This document shows, piece by piece, positions 54,180 through 64,000 of a stretch of 64,000 bases of DNA; positions within the stretch are counted from its first letter, which is position 1; each line of letters opens with the position of its first letter. The translations under genes and the position numbers were made by a program. A model generated the notes under the pieces. That model made no database searches. It was not told the origin of the DNA and saw only the letters and a program-made list of their open reading frames with translations. Source of the DNA: Symbiodinium natans (taxonomy: Eukaryota; Sar; Dinophyceae; Suessiales; Symbiodiniaceae); the NCBI GenBank assembly GCA_905221605.1, contig CAJNDS010002732.1, positions 25,001 through 89,000 on the forward strand. Reading direction: 5' to 3'.

Positions 54180-55780
54180 GGACTTCTGAAGGCTTGAAAG
54201 AATTGGGCGGCCACTTGGATTCTCTGGCTGCCCACGTCTGCTCCTCGACCCTCAGCCTTCAGCTTTCATGCTTTGCTACATGACTGCATTCTGCTCAGCT
54301 ATAGCTTCTTGCTCAGGCGGAAAGTACATTCCGAGAGAAGGCACCGTGCTAGGATTCGTGTTTCTCCCACATCTGCAATACAAGGATGAAAGTGTGCTAG
54401 CTGAGACCGAGGCAGTGAAATGGGCGGGGAGCATGCGGAATGCATGCATGAGGATGGGTGTCCTCCGCGTGCCCTGACCGAAGTAGCTGCCATGATGTGT
54501 AATGTAACGTTGCAGTGGGCTCGGCTTGGGTGACATATTGTGGCACGCACACTGGGGTGTGAGGAAATTCATGAATGGGAATGTGTTGGTGGTTTTGCCA
54601 TGGACCGCAAGAACTTGAGCTTGTGCGGGCCGGCAGGGCAGCTACTGGTTGCAATGCTTATGGTGCTCCGATTGGGCGAAGGGTGGCCGGCAATTCGAAT
54701 CTTTAATGATCTCCAGATGCGGTAGTCCATGCACTGCGTGACGAGTTTTCCGCTCCCCTTTCAGTCCTTCCTTTCTGGTCTTCGGTTCCCTTGCAGCTAC
54801 GAGTTCTGGTCTCAATGGCCACATGCTTGGGTCGAACAATCCATGTCCTTGCTACAGTCTCTTGAGATGTGCTGCCGCCCTCAGTCCATGCTCCGGGTTT
54901 TGGGGGCTGGTGTGCGTGTTGGGGCCGGGTTCTGGGCTTGGATTCCGGGGTTCGGGTCCGCTCGCAAATCACGACTCCATGAGAATCACATGTCGTTCTT
55001 TCGGGTGCTGCACACGACGGCACTTCTGCAGTGTGGAGCACAGGGTTTTCTCTCAAATGTGGTCTTCCCTGTGCCCCCAGTTTCAGCATGATATGGATGC
55101 TGGTCCTTCATGCTTCGAAAAGGCACTAAAGAGCGCCCATCAACCTTGGGTGAGGTATGCTTCGACTGCCTTTCTAGATGATCCCCTTTTCGTTTGTGCG
55201 GGTAGATCAGCAGAGCACTCCTGGTTGCTGACACCTTGCCAGCAAGCCCGCATCGTCCTGCAACTTGCGAAGCGCACGTGCTTGTAGTGTAAGAAAGTGG
55301 TGCTTGTGAGAAATTGTGCCCGATGGTGGGTATGAAAGTATAGTCAACCCTCACCGCATGATGCCCGTGGCTCCGTGACTGCTGGTGTCGGTATTCCTGG
55401 CAGACTTCAGCGAGGCCAGGTTCCAGATCAAAAGGGTGGCACGAAACGGCGCAACTTCACATGAATCCTCGTGCTCACACGAGGTAAACTCTCGGAATGC
55501 CTTCGGGAAAGCCCTAGGCTTGCCTCCAGCAGATGAATGCAGGATGGCTCGGATCACACGCCGGGTGGCGAACAAAAGCTGGGCTGGGGTTGCGGACTCG
55601 CGTGCTCTCGCCGAGCATGTTGTTTTCGGGAGTTCTATTGTGGCTCCATGTCAAATCTTCTGTAGCATCTTGCCAACCAAGCCCACAGTTTTCAGCTTGC
55701 TACTTTTTCCCGAATGCGAACCGGAGGGTTCTTGTTGGGAGTGTTTACGTATACCGGGGTTTTGCTTATCGGGGCGTAGG
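54180..55780. other. No supported gene
   Basis: Open frames at 54.27-54.48 kb and 55.39-55.86 kb lack motifs. Possible 3' UTR and introns. Confidence 0.4.
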
Positions 55781-55782
55781 TA

Positions 55783-55980
55783 CGAACACCTACAAAGTGT
55801 TCCTGATTCCAGGTTTTACGTAGGGGGGGGGGGTGAATGGTGGACACCTACAAAGAGTTCCTGATTGCGCAAGGTGAGCATCTACAACGTGGTGCGTGGT
55901 AAATACCTACAAAGTGTTCCTGTGTACGGTTGTTTTTTGGGAGGGGGGTGAGCGGTGATACCTATAAAGTGTAAACCAAC
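55783..55980 (+). repeat. 55-59 bp tandem repeat, four units
   Basis: Units share ACACCTACAAAGTGTTCCTG and begin at about 55,787, 55,845, 55,904 and 55,959, separated by a G-run (GGGGGGG) and GTGA. No coding frame. Confidence 0.8.
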
Positions 55981-56297
55981 GCCCAAAGCCGGCCTTGGGT
56001 TGTAGCTGAGGGCCCCTCACTCCTCCCAGAAGCCCCCAAGGATGCGATCTCGCCGAGCGACTTCCAAGCTGCGATTGGGGGTTTCGAGCCGCTTTTGGCA
56101 GCCCCGTGGTCGCACCCGAAAATACTCCATTGCCCTCTTTACCCCTCGACTGCGGTTGCAAGTGCTCGCAATGCTTTCCCGGCAAGCGCAAGCTCAAGTC
56201 TCGGGATTGAACCGAGGATGAAACCTCGACCGCACCTAGCCCAGCGGGCAACGTCTCCCGAACGGCGCAGCGTGCTGTCCATTCTTGCCGCCCCTAG

Positions 56298-57675
56298 GCC
56301 ATATTCAACCAGATGGACGCGGACAAGGACGGTTTCATCAGCAGCGCCGAGTGCCTTGGCTGCGCTCGCTGTATATCTCTGTATATCTCCAAGCATTTGG
56401 GAAGCTGGACTAAGTGGGACCTGATTGCCCAGGTGCTTCATGTCACAGGAAGAGCTGGCCAAGCAGCTCTCATCGGCGAGTTCCTTGCGAAATCTGTCAG
56501 CGCCCTGATGCCGATGACGCGAATTCTTTGCTTTCCAGTTTGCTTCCCAAAGCTGATGGGCTATGCAGGTTTTGTGACGCTGACTTCAACAACGATGGTC
56601 AACTGTCACGAGAGGAAGCTCGGCTGAGGATGGGCGAGGTTGTGCACGCGTACAGCATGGTTGTGGGGTCATCGGCTACTCGTACGACATCTCCCTCACA
56701 ACGTTTGTTGAAACCCTGTGCTTACAGCGAACTGAGGAATTTGCGAAGTTTGGCAAGTTGTTGAACCAGGGATCTGCGGAGGGGAAGTTCTCAGTCAGAG
56801 ACTCTGCTTCGGCTGATGCATGGCGAAAGATTGCGCAAAAATCGGTTGTTATCTCGAACTTCGCTAGGCTTACTTCGACGAGTTGGCTGGTGCTGGCAAG
56901 CCGCCTATCACCTTGTTGCAGCCTCAGCAGCCCAATTCGAGCCCCCACCATGTGCTGCGTCAACCTGACGTCAACCCGACGTACAGGGCGGCCCTTGAGA
57001 AGCTGGCTGGCAAGTCCACTGCTGGCAAGCAAGCCCTGCTTGAGCCCAGCTTTCCAGCTTTGCGCATACCAGGCGGCACGCCCGCGATGCCACGTTTCCT
57101 CTCCCAGGTCCAAGGAGGATGGTGCAAAGTATGGACTCCCGGCAATCATCCATGGAAAATGCGTTCTGGGAGTCCGGGCCATGGCCTGTCAGAATGTTTA
57201 GGGGGCGATGGATGAGCTGATTGTTGAGCTCCTCTTGCCTTCCAGGTGAAAGGGAGCAATATCCCACCGGGCTTGAGTGACAAGGCATGTGCCACAAACA
57301 GGTTCAGTTTGCTGGACAAGAAAACAGAAGTGTCCACTATTCCACTATGCTGAGGTGGGCGAGTCTTTCTCCTCAACCCTCTCCCAACGGCTGGGGGTAA
57401 CGGTCAGGGTTGCAGGGGCGCAGGACTGGACTTCGCTGTAGCAGTCCGTGTTGTGGCTTCGCACAGCATTCCATCAGCTGCCGCGCAATGACATCTGTGG
57501 AGGGTGTGGCATCACATGCCCGCGACTAGCGTCTGTGCGGCGAGTCTTGATGCTTGATGCAGAGAATTTCAAACTTCTCTGAAAGGAGCAGCAGGGCACA
57601 ACATCAAAAGAGTTCGATGTACTGTACACCTCCAAGACACAGGATGGTGCAGCGAGCATCCCAGCCATAGTTTGA
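56298..57675 (+). CDS. EF-hand protein with long C-terminal extension
   Basis: Exon from 56,298 (CCCTAG|G) reads AIFNQMDADKDGFISSAE: the loop DADKDGFISSAE (56,316-56,351) is canonical. A second loop, DFNNDGQLSREE, lies at 56,583-56,618 in the block from about 56,569 (ATGCAG|G), followed by ARLRMGEVVHAYSM. Later exon-like blocks: 56,729-56,843 (FAKFGKLLNQGSAEGKFSV), 56,878-57,111 (DELAGAGKPPITLLQPQQPN... to RFLSQ, ending CAG|GTCC), 57,246-57,330 (VKGSNIPPGLSDKACATNRF) and about 57,592-57,675 (SKEFDVLYTSKTQDGAASIP, then stop). Two EF-hands followed by ~200 polar residues do not match a calmodulin. Upstream exons are unknown. Confidence 0.6.
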
Positions 57676-58021
57676 AGACCTGTGCTTGTTGCCGTATCAC
57701 CGGCGTCGGCGAGAAAGAAGTGGCGAGGCTGTCATGAGCAAGCTGCAGGAAAATGCCACGCTCCCAGAAATAGAGCTCTGAGATCACTCATTTCCCATCT
57801 ACGTAAAGAGGCGGCATCTCATTCATGAGGCTGACAGCATTCAGACAGAACTGGAGAATCGAGTTGCAGCAGAGGGAGCCTCGGAAGTCGTATGCAAGCA
57901 GCGGGTGCCATGAAGTGAGCGGGATGCTTGACGCACATCGGCGCATGGTGCCATTTGTTGCAGTTGGTCTCCCCATCTGCTTCTGCCTCTGTGCGATGCC
58001 CAGAAGCGTCGTAGGGCAGAT

Positions 58022-58145
58022 GCTATGTATATATATATATACATGTATATACGTACAACACACAATATACACCTTACAAAAAATTGTGTGTGTGTGGACG
58101 ATTATAAGTCTAAACATACACATACTCTCTCCCTCTCTCTATATC
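58022..58145. repeat. TA and CT-rich microsatellites
   Basis: (TA)n at 58,026-58,041 and a CTCTCTCCCTCTCTCTATAT tract at about 58,124-58,145. Noncoding. Confidence 0.8.
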
Positions 58146-58267
58146 TTTATCTCGAAGACTCCGAAGACTGAAACGTCAGGCTTGGTGCCGAAGCACCATG
58201 GACTTCTATGGCCCGAAGGTGCCTCAGGGAAGCTTGCCCTCTTAGCCCAGAATGTACGCCGTCTTTG

Positions 58268-58531
58268 CAGGCAGGTGACCTTCCGAAAGGGCAGAAGGTG
58301 ACGCAGGAGTTTGGCAGGGGAGCTCGGCTTGTCGCAGATTCTGCGCAGCTTGAGGGCAGGAATGCTCAAAAGCTTGTCGTAGGTCAGCTTGCCGGCAAGC
58401 CAAAGGAGACGGGATCTCCGTTGCTTGCCCAGCTTGCATCTAGTCCTTTGAGCGTGGGCTTGTCGGGGGATCACCCAGGTTTGTTGAAACTCGGTGAAGA
58501 TGAGAGTGGGAAGGTGAGGCTGAAGACGTGA
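58268..58531 (+). CDS. Candidate exon, Lys/Gln/Gly-rich
   Basis: After TTTGCAG the frame reads QAGDLPKGQKVTQEFGRGAR, LVADSAQLEGRNAQKLVVGQ, LAGKPKETGSP... to a TGA at 58,531. It is protein-like with no recognised domain. It may be a terminal exon of the EF-hand gene upstream or a separate gene. Confidence 0.4.
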   Translation, partial: QAGDLPKGQKVTQEFGRGARLVADSAQLEGRNAQKLVVGQLAGKPKETGSPLLAQLASSPLSVGLSGDHPGLLKLGEDESGKVRLKT

Positions 58532-59299
58532 AGCATTCGCGACTAGCACGTCTGCAAGTGCAGATACGCTGCAGTCCATCTTCTTGAAAGGCATGAGCCT
58601 CCGTGGCTACAGTGCCATGTACATTTGGTGTCACTTTGTGGGCTCGCTGTTGCAACTCGGGCTTGCTTGCGCGGCTGCCGCGCTAGGAATGGTAGGAACA
58701 AGAGCTCGCAGAGCACTGGAGCACGCCTGCGCATAGTCGCCTTGCGAGCCTGTGGCGCATAATTCAAGCTGTGAATTGCAGCTATGCAACGAACACCCGA
58801 AGGCAAAGCCCCCCGCTAAAATGCTGACTGCAGCATGAGGTGGTGAACAAGTCCAAGCGGTGCGGGCTAGGCCCGCTAGGCCAATCCGACGACCGTGTGC
58901 TGCAGCCGTGTATGCTCCGGCCAGCATGAACTTGAAAGCTGTGGCGATGCTCGAAGGCGGCGAAGGGGGAGGTTGACAGGGAGGATTCGAGGTGTTGCTA
59001 TACATAAATACAGAAATGGGCATACATATATACATACATACACACGTACATACAGCATATATACATATACTGTACATACTCGTAAGTCGTAAGTATTCGG
59101 CATTCGTATTGTTCGTAGCCTTGTATTGGTATTCTGATTTTGATTTTGCTTTGCTCTTGTGTTTATGTTTTCTTGCTTGTGATGCCTTGAGCGAAGGCCC
59201 AGCGCCCCTGCGCCTGGCTTCAAGCCGCCTGGAGGTCCGCCCCTTCAACGTGGCAAATGCCATGAATCAGACTCACACCGCCACCACCACTACTTCTGT

Positions 59300-59460
59300 A
59301 GTAGTATCAGCAATAGCAGTTGCAGTAGCAGTGGCAGTGGCAGTGGCAGTGGCAGTGGTAGAAGTCGTGGTCGTGGTCGTGGTCGTGGTAGAAGTCGTGG
59401 TCGTGGTCGTGGTCGTCGTCGTGGTCGTGGTCGTGGTCGTCGTCGTCGTCGTGCCAGTGC
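59300..59460 (+). repeat. GTGGCA / GTCGTG trinucleotide-derived array
   Basis: GCAGTG hexamers, then (GTCGTG)n with AGAAGTCGTGG interruptions. Reads as Gly-Ser/Arg or poly-Val depending on frame, so open frames here are not evidence of genes. Confidence 0.9.
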
Positions 59461-59746
59461 TGGTACTAGTGCTAGTGCTGGTACTAGTGTTAGATGTATT
59501 AGTACGAATACTACTGGAACTAGTCACGACTAGTACTACTGTACTACTAGCTACTAATACTAGCACGATGACTATTGCCACTACTGATGCTACGGCATAC
59601 TGCCACTCTGGAACTTGAAGAAGCGCCTTGTCGCAGGTCGGCCATGATCTCCAAGTGCGCCAAACGGGCCGAACATTGCCCTCCCAAGGCCGACTTGCTT
59701 AGATTTGCGGCGCCCCTTCCTTCGTACTGCCGGTGTCCCCTTGTGC

Positions 59747-60529
59747 TGAGGTCGAACCTGCGTTGCGCTGGCAACCTCCCTCCTTGTCGTGGGGCCACGC
59801 CCCGTTCGGCGCTGCCGGGCATCCCTGCGGTATGTCGGGAGGTCAGTGCTGAGGGCCAAGAAGAAACAGCGGGAAAAGACGGAGTTCGATCCTATTGAAG
59901 AGTACCGCCGCGTGCAAGAAGATCCGATTGGCTCCTGGGGCTTCTTGGACGATGGCGAGTTTGCAACACGCATCGTCACTTGTTCTGCTGTTGCATTCTT
60001 GCCGGCACTGTTGTTGACGACGGTTGTCTTTCCTCCAGCCGATGAAGAGGGCATAGTTTTCGAAAATATGGTTGCGTCTTTTTCCTATGCCTTTGCACTC
60101 TCGTTGAGCTTTACGTTTCTTCTACTTCTGCGTGTTGGTGGATTGCTCGACCCTCTGAACAAGAATCTTCTGGCTAAGTCCTACGTCGTAGAAGACAGCC
60201 GGGATCAGCGAAGCCAGCGGAGCTTGCTTGGGACTGGCGGCTACTACGCAGAGGTCCGGACAAAGCCGGAAGACGAGCGTCAGCGGGATAAGCTCCTGGG
60301 CGAGTACACCACGGCGCCCGCCATGGCCAGACTGCGGAAGTATCTGCTGGGCGCGATCGCCCTGGCAGCTCTTGGATGGACCGTCGGGGCCCTGTCTGGT
60401 GCGGAGATGCGCCAAAATCTGGAGCGAGAAGAGGAGGAACAGGCCTGTGGTGTTGGATGCATACCAGGCTTCGAGACGACGGATGACACACTTGTAAAGA
60501 GAAGCTCCTGGATATTTAACCGTGTGTAG
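59747..60529 (+). CDS. DUF1230 (Ycf36/CGLD27-like) plastid membrane protein
   Basis: DUF1230 proteins are plastid-encoded as ycf36 in red-lineage algae and nuclear as CGLD27 in plants. The frame is open after a TGA at about 59,743 and has no ATG before the domain, so a first exon with signal peptide lies upstream. The visible N-terminus (CVALATSLLVV, then RPVRRCRASLRYVGRSVLRAKKKQ) fits a signal plus basic transit peptide. The family pattern follows: DPIEEYRRVQEDPIGSW near the start; two hydrophobic helices (about residues 62-82 and 93-120 counted from the GTG at 59,789); GGYYAEVRTKPEDERQRDKLLGEY (residues 150-173), matching the G-W/Y-Y....KP.....RD.LL..Y signature; then a third helix (LLGAIALAALGWTVGAL) and an acidic tail. 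Role unresolved in the family; CGLD27 has been linked to plastid iron homeostasis. Confidence 0.75.
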
Positions 60530-61320
60530 GTGCGGGCCGAATCGCTGGCAGGCAGAGGTTGATTGCCTCACCAAGAGCTAGCGGCTTGAATGCATAGGTC
60601 ATCTTGTGAATGTACATAAGTTATAGACACATGAAGTCGTCCCTCCGGGACAGCCAGCAATCGTCACGTCGGCATTTGCCTCATCAAGTCAAAGGCCAGG
60701 GCCGGGCATGTGTGCCATGTTGCGAGGTTCGTGATGCTTCGCAGTGTCAGCACTTGAACTACCTTCGGCTTCGGCTCCAAGCATTTGAAAAAAGCAAACG
60801 CGTCAAACGCAGCAGGCGGAAGCAATACTGGGCCGTGGCAGAGATGATATTCAGGATGGGATTTAGGACTGTGACGTACGCTTGTGACACCACGCGCTTT
60901 CGCAGCCTGTAAAGCCTACCTTATCTCAGCCCATGGCTGGTACATGGCGAATCCTGATTGAGGCCTGCGGGACCGTTTGTGATGCGTCCTGAATCTGCAA
61001 GGTGATTCCATTTATAGTATCAAGCAGAGGGCCTTCGGGAATGGCCCTGGACGTTCGATGGTGGTGGTGCGTCGTGATATTAAGGTATATGTTCTTACTC
61101 GAAAAAACGTGTGGCACGTGCAGGTAGACTCGGAACAAGTGGAGTGTGAATAGGGAACAACTGACGGGCGTGCAACCTGACCGGAGAGGCTAGGTCCAGA
61201 CAATTTTCGTTGTACGGCAACCTCCCTTGCCTGGCAATGTTCAAATAGGGCAGAAGCAAGCAGCAATGCTGGGCATTCATGACCCTGACGCAGGACCACG
61301 TTCAGGTTCTTCAGGTCTTG
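60530..61320. other. No supported gene
   Basis: 3' flank of the DUF1230 gene and spacer. Short frames only. Confidence 0.45.
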
Positions 61321-61327
61321 GCATCAT

Positions 61328-61738
61328 ATGAACACCTACTCATCTAGCGACGGCAACCCGCTCCCCATCGCCTCTCAAGTGACCGTTGGTGCCCAGGGGC
61401 TGCATGACCTCGGCCGTGCTTCCTATCGTGTTGGCGGCCCAGCAGTGCCTCAGTTTCCAAGCTCAGCTGGACTTCGGCCCGTTGGGAGGTAGGGGACCAC
61501 ATCAAGGGCATTGCGCACGCGTTGCAGAGCGCCCTCGCCTAAGACTCTTCTCGGCTGCGCGTCTTTCAGACGGGGTCAGATATGGAACGTCTTGGGTGAG
61601 GATGGGACGGATCCGACTCTCAGAAACCTGGTGGTAGAGGCCAGGAAGCGCCGCTCGTTCGCCCGTGTTTGTCTAGAAGCGAACCGAAACAGATCGGCTA
61701 AACAAGGGGCTAGCCTTGTCATGTTCCCTGTGAAGTGA
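61328..61738 (+). CDS. Two-exon small orphan protein
   Basis: Exon 1 (61,328-61,488) starts ATG (MNTYSSSDGNPLPIASQV) and ends GGGAG|GTAGG. The intron is 61,489-61,569 (81 bp, GT-AG). Exon 2 (61,570-61,738) completes the split Arg codon (AG|A) and reads RGQIWNVLGEDGTDPTLRNL, then a basic stretch (VEARKRRSFARV) and a stop. Total 109 residues, no domain, no signal peptide. Phase agreement and the stop make it a credible gene, or the 3' end of a longer one (an AG|G at 61,311 would allow an upstream exon). Confidence 0.5.
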
Positions 61739-62400
61739 CTACATGAATCTCCCTTGCTTGTCCCCAGTGAGAAGTAGGTGCATCCGACAGGTGAGGAGCA
61801 GCCAAAAGACCATGCGACTCGAAGCAGTCACAAGGAGCAGCAGTTGACAAGGTTGAGTTGACCTTCCCAAAGGCGAACGGCTACTTTTCATGCACCTGAC
61901 GGGCAGTCGGACGCCATCTCCTTGAATGAGGCGCTTAGTCACAACAGCTTAAGAGTGGGGCTTTGGAGTCACGTCGGGAATGCGAGAAGAACGATAACTA
62001 CTAAAAAGTGCCAATCAGTACTCAGTAATGTTGACTTCGCATTAATAAACCCCCCCCCCCTTCATTGATCAATCTCTCCGGCCAGGGCCTCCTCAATAGT
62101 ATCCGCCTAAAAACTGGTAGGACGTAGTATTAGTTTTAGTATTAGGTAGTAGTACCACTAGTAGTACTTATAAGTTTTAGCTAATAACATAACATCACCC
62201 GTAAAACCCGGATTTCCCGGGTCGGATTTTACAATTGTGGCGGGCTACACTATTGTGTTCCGGCAGCGGGATTTTACAATTGCGGCGGGATCCACTAATG
62301 TGAAGTCAAGATTACTGGCAATATCTAGCAATCACTCATACTTACGCATGCTTACTCATACCATACACTACGATTCGCTCGTATTTGCTGAGTTTAAGCT
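61739..62400. other. AT-richer spacer
   Basis: Contains C10 at about 62,050, TAGTA-rich sequence at 62,125-62,180 and a direct repeat of GGATTTTACAATTG at about 62,227 and 62,270. No gene seen. Confidence 0.5.
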
Positions 62401-62944
62401 TTGAATGATTCCTATAGCTGTTGCCTTTGTTGTGCTTATTTTGTGCTGCTTTCTGGCTGTCGCGCTTCGGAGGTCATGTTTTTTCCACAGCCACCTCCCG
62501 GAGAAGGTGTTGCTAAACTGGCCGGTTTTTCACCAGGTCTTCACAGGTCATCCAGGGCTCCAGGTGCGGTGCTGCTGGCCAGGTCATCAGCGTGTTCAAG
62601 CAGCACAGGAAGCGATTGGAGGAGGCCGGGTAGTACTTTGCCGCGGTCGTATGGCAGCCAGGCACCAATCTGACGCCTTGGTCGGCGAGGCTTGTGTGTC
62701 TCCTTGCGCGCCTTTTTTGCATGCCCAACTGCATGCCTCGGCTGCATGGACCTCACCATGTGTGGAATCTGTAGCACTGTAGGCGACCGTCATGCAGCCG
62801 AAGGGTGAGATGGGCCTCGACCTGATGAGGAAAGGCTCGAAGCAGGCGGCTGGCGGCAGCAGCTAGACATGCCCACACGGGATGCAGCAGCAAGTCTTGT
62901 ACGCCCGAAGCATCAGCGATGCTTGATGTGCGCAGGGCGTCATC

Positions 62945-63130
62945 ATGCTGACCGTCACTAGTGGGTTGCCCATGAGACAGGCAGAATTAGCGTTTATGCA
63001 TGCCTGGATGGTGCGTCGCTCGCCAAGTCGACCGGAGTTATTTGCCACGGGTGTGCTAGGCACCGCCGGTTCCAACACACACGGTGCCTCATTCTGGGAC
63101 TGGCCTTGTTCGGTTGCCAGGTTTTGTTGA
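62945..63130 (+). CDS. Candidate exon
   Basis: ATG 62,945 opens a 61-codon frame (MLTVTSGLPMRQAELAFMHA, WMVRRSPSRPELFATGVLGT, AGSNTHGASFWDW). Protein-like composition, no family recognised. 62.4-62.8 kb has competing frames on both strands that I could not resolve. Confidence 0.35.
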   Translation: MLTVTSGLPMRQAELAFMHAWMVRRSPSRPELFATGVLGTAGSNTHGASFWDWPCSVARFC

Positions 63131-63397
63131 AGTTTGCGTTCAAGTCTCGATCAGTGTTCGGTCCGTGAAGGAACACGCCTCAGCACTTGCCGCCGGCCAT
63201 AAAACGAACCGAGCACGACGAGCTAACCCCACAGAGGCGCTCCAACGTGGTAGCCCTGGCGGGGGGGTGGGGCTGGGGGGTTGGGGGGGCAGAAGGAAGT
63301 CAGCCCATGTGTCAAGCAGCCAGCGGTAGAACTGACAAAGTTCAGCTAGTGAGGCTCCGAACCCGTCGAATGAGGACAGGCTGCATGCAAACTTGAC

Positions 63398-63720
63398 AGC
63401 ATCTTGCTTGTGGAATTCCTGCTTGTGCCCATTCAGAAAGCACCTGCAGCAGCCGTGCTGCCGCCTGCGACGATGGTACCTGCAGAACGGTTGTGAGACT
63501 GAGTTGCCAGCATCCTGCTTTTGGAAATCCTGCTTGCGCCCGTTCAGAAACCACCCTCGCCGCGGCCTGCGATGGTGCCACCTGCAGAACAGTTGCGCAA
63601 GTGAGTTGCGAGCATCTTGCTTCTGGAAGTCCTGCTTCAACCTGTTCAGAAATCACCCGCGACACCAGTGTCGCCGCCTGCGACGACGGCGCCTGCGGAA
63701 GAGAAGTGGTTCGCTCAGAG
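63398..63720 (+). repeat. Tandem repeat, units 111 and 102 bp
   Basis: Units begin AGCATCTTGCTT at 63,398, 63,509 (AGCATCCTGC) and 63,611. Each carries CCTGCTT...CGTTCAGAAA and CCTGCGA-GGTGCC-CCTGCAGAAC. Unit lengths are multiples of three. One + frame reads P[VI]QK.P..P..PPA...PAE in each unit, ending in a longer tail (EEKWFAQRAGQKPLLMPF). + and minus frames are both open, so coding strand is uncertain. Confidence 0.75.
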
Positions 63721-64000
63721 AGCTGGACAAAAGCCCCTCTTGATGCCATTTTCTGATCGGCATGCTGAGCGCCCCTGAGGGTGGATGTCTTGGCGAACTT
63801 GATCGCTTGCACTACCGGTGTCCTGAAAGGCACCAGTCCAAAGCAGTCCCAAGACCCTGTTGGGCATAGCACGGGCAGAAAAAGGTAGCGATTCTGAGTC
63901 TGTAAGACTGCTGCAGGTGTTGCACAGCTTTGCAGCCAAGAGCAACAAGGCGCCGCAGGCGCGAGAAGTTCCACTCCTCACCTGAGTTCTTCCGGTACCA

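Noticed and set aside
59273-59581. Thr/Ser-rich and Val-rich long frames on both strands
   Set aside because: Produced by the GTGGCA/GTCGTG repeat array, open in several frames.

Overview
The window looks like nuclear DNA of a dinoflagellate, most likely a Symbiodiniaceae-type photosynthetic alga. No search was possible, so this rests on the sequence. The signs are: GC-rich exons split by short introns whose acceptor is usually followed by G (AG|G) and whose donors need not be GT; interstitial CCCTAAA arrays, matching the plant-type telomere repeat of dinoflagellates; a GH7 cellulase, DUF4116 repeats, many EF-hands and a nuclear Ycf36/CGLD27-like (DUF1230) plastid protein; and a non-LTR retrotransposon with an RLE-type C-terminal nuclease of the kind common in these genomes. 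Every host gene I can support lies on the + strand.

Layout. 1-0.47 kb: CA-rich satellite. 0.55-1.63 kb: GH7 cellulase lacking its N-terminal third. 3.8-8.6 kb: one or two many-exon genes of unknown function. 9.84-10.64 kb: element with 32-bp terminal inverted repeats. 10.9-14.0 kb: cysteine-rich tandem-domain protein plus two further exons. 14.08-14.67 kb: DUF4116-like repeats. 14.9-19.4 kb: two interstitial telomeric arrays flanking a minisatellite and a SET-domain gene. 18.6-20.7 kb: PhyH-like 2-oxoglutarate/Fe(II) dioxygenase. 20.9-23.0 kb: small exons, including a Sel1-like repeat and a cysteine-rich exon.

25.4-35.9 kb is a nest of retroelements. An old 5'-truncated copy (25,454-26,491 plus 32,367-35,857) was split by a nearly full-length relative (26,492-32,366). 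That relative was hit by an antisense fragment of another RLE-type element. The old copy separately took a 1,059-bp insertion with a 15-bp target duplication. The full-length element encodes RING-H2 finger, reverse transcriptase and zinc knuckle/RLE nuclease in one frame.

38.1-39.75 kb: acetyl-CoA acetyltransferase-like thiolase whose second catalytic Cys is Ala. 40-45.5 kb: weak exons. 45.8-48.6 kb: leucine-rich-repeat/coiled-coil protein. 49.3-57.7 kb: three separate loci with EF-hands, interleaved with a two-helix membrane protein and a family 2-like glycosyltransferase. 59.7-60.5 kb: DUF1230 plastid membrane protein. 61.3-61.7 kb: small two-exon orphan gene. 63.4-63.7 kb: tandem repeat. 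The genes share no obvious pathway. Gene models are incomplete because intron boundaries were inferred by eye.
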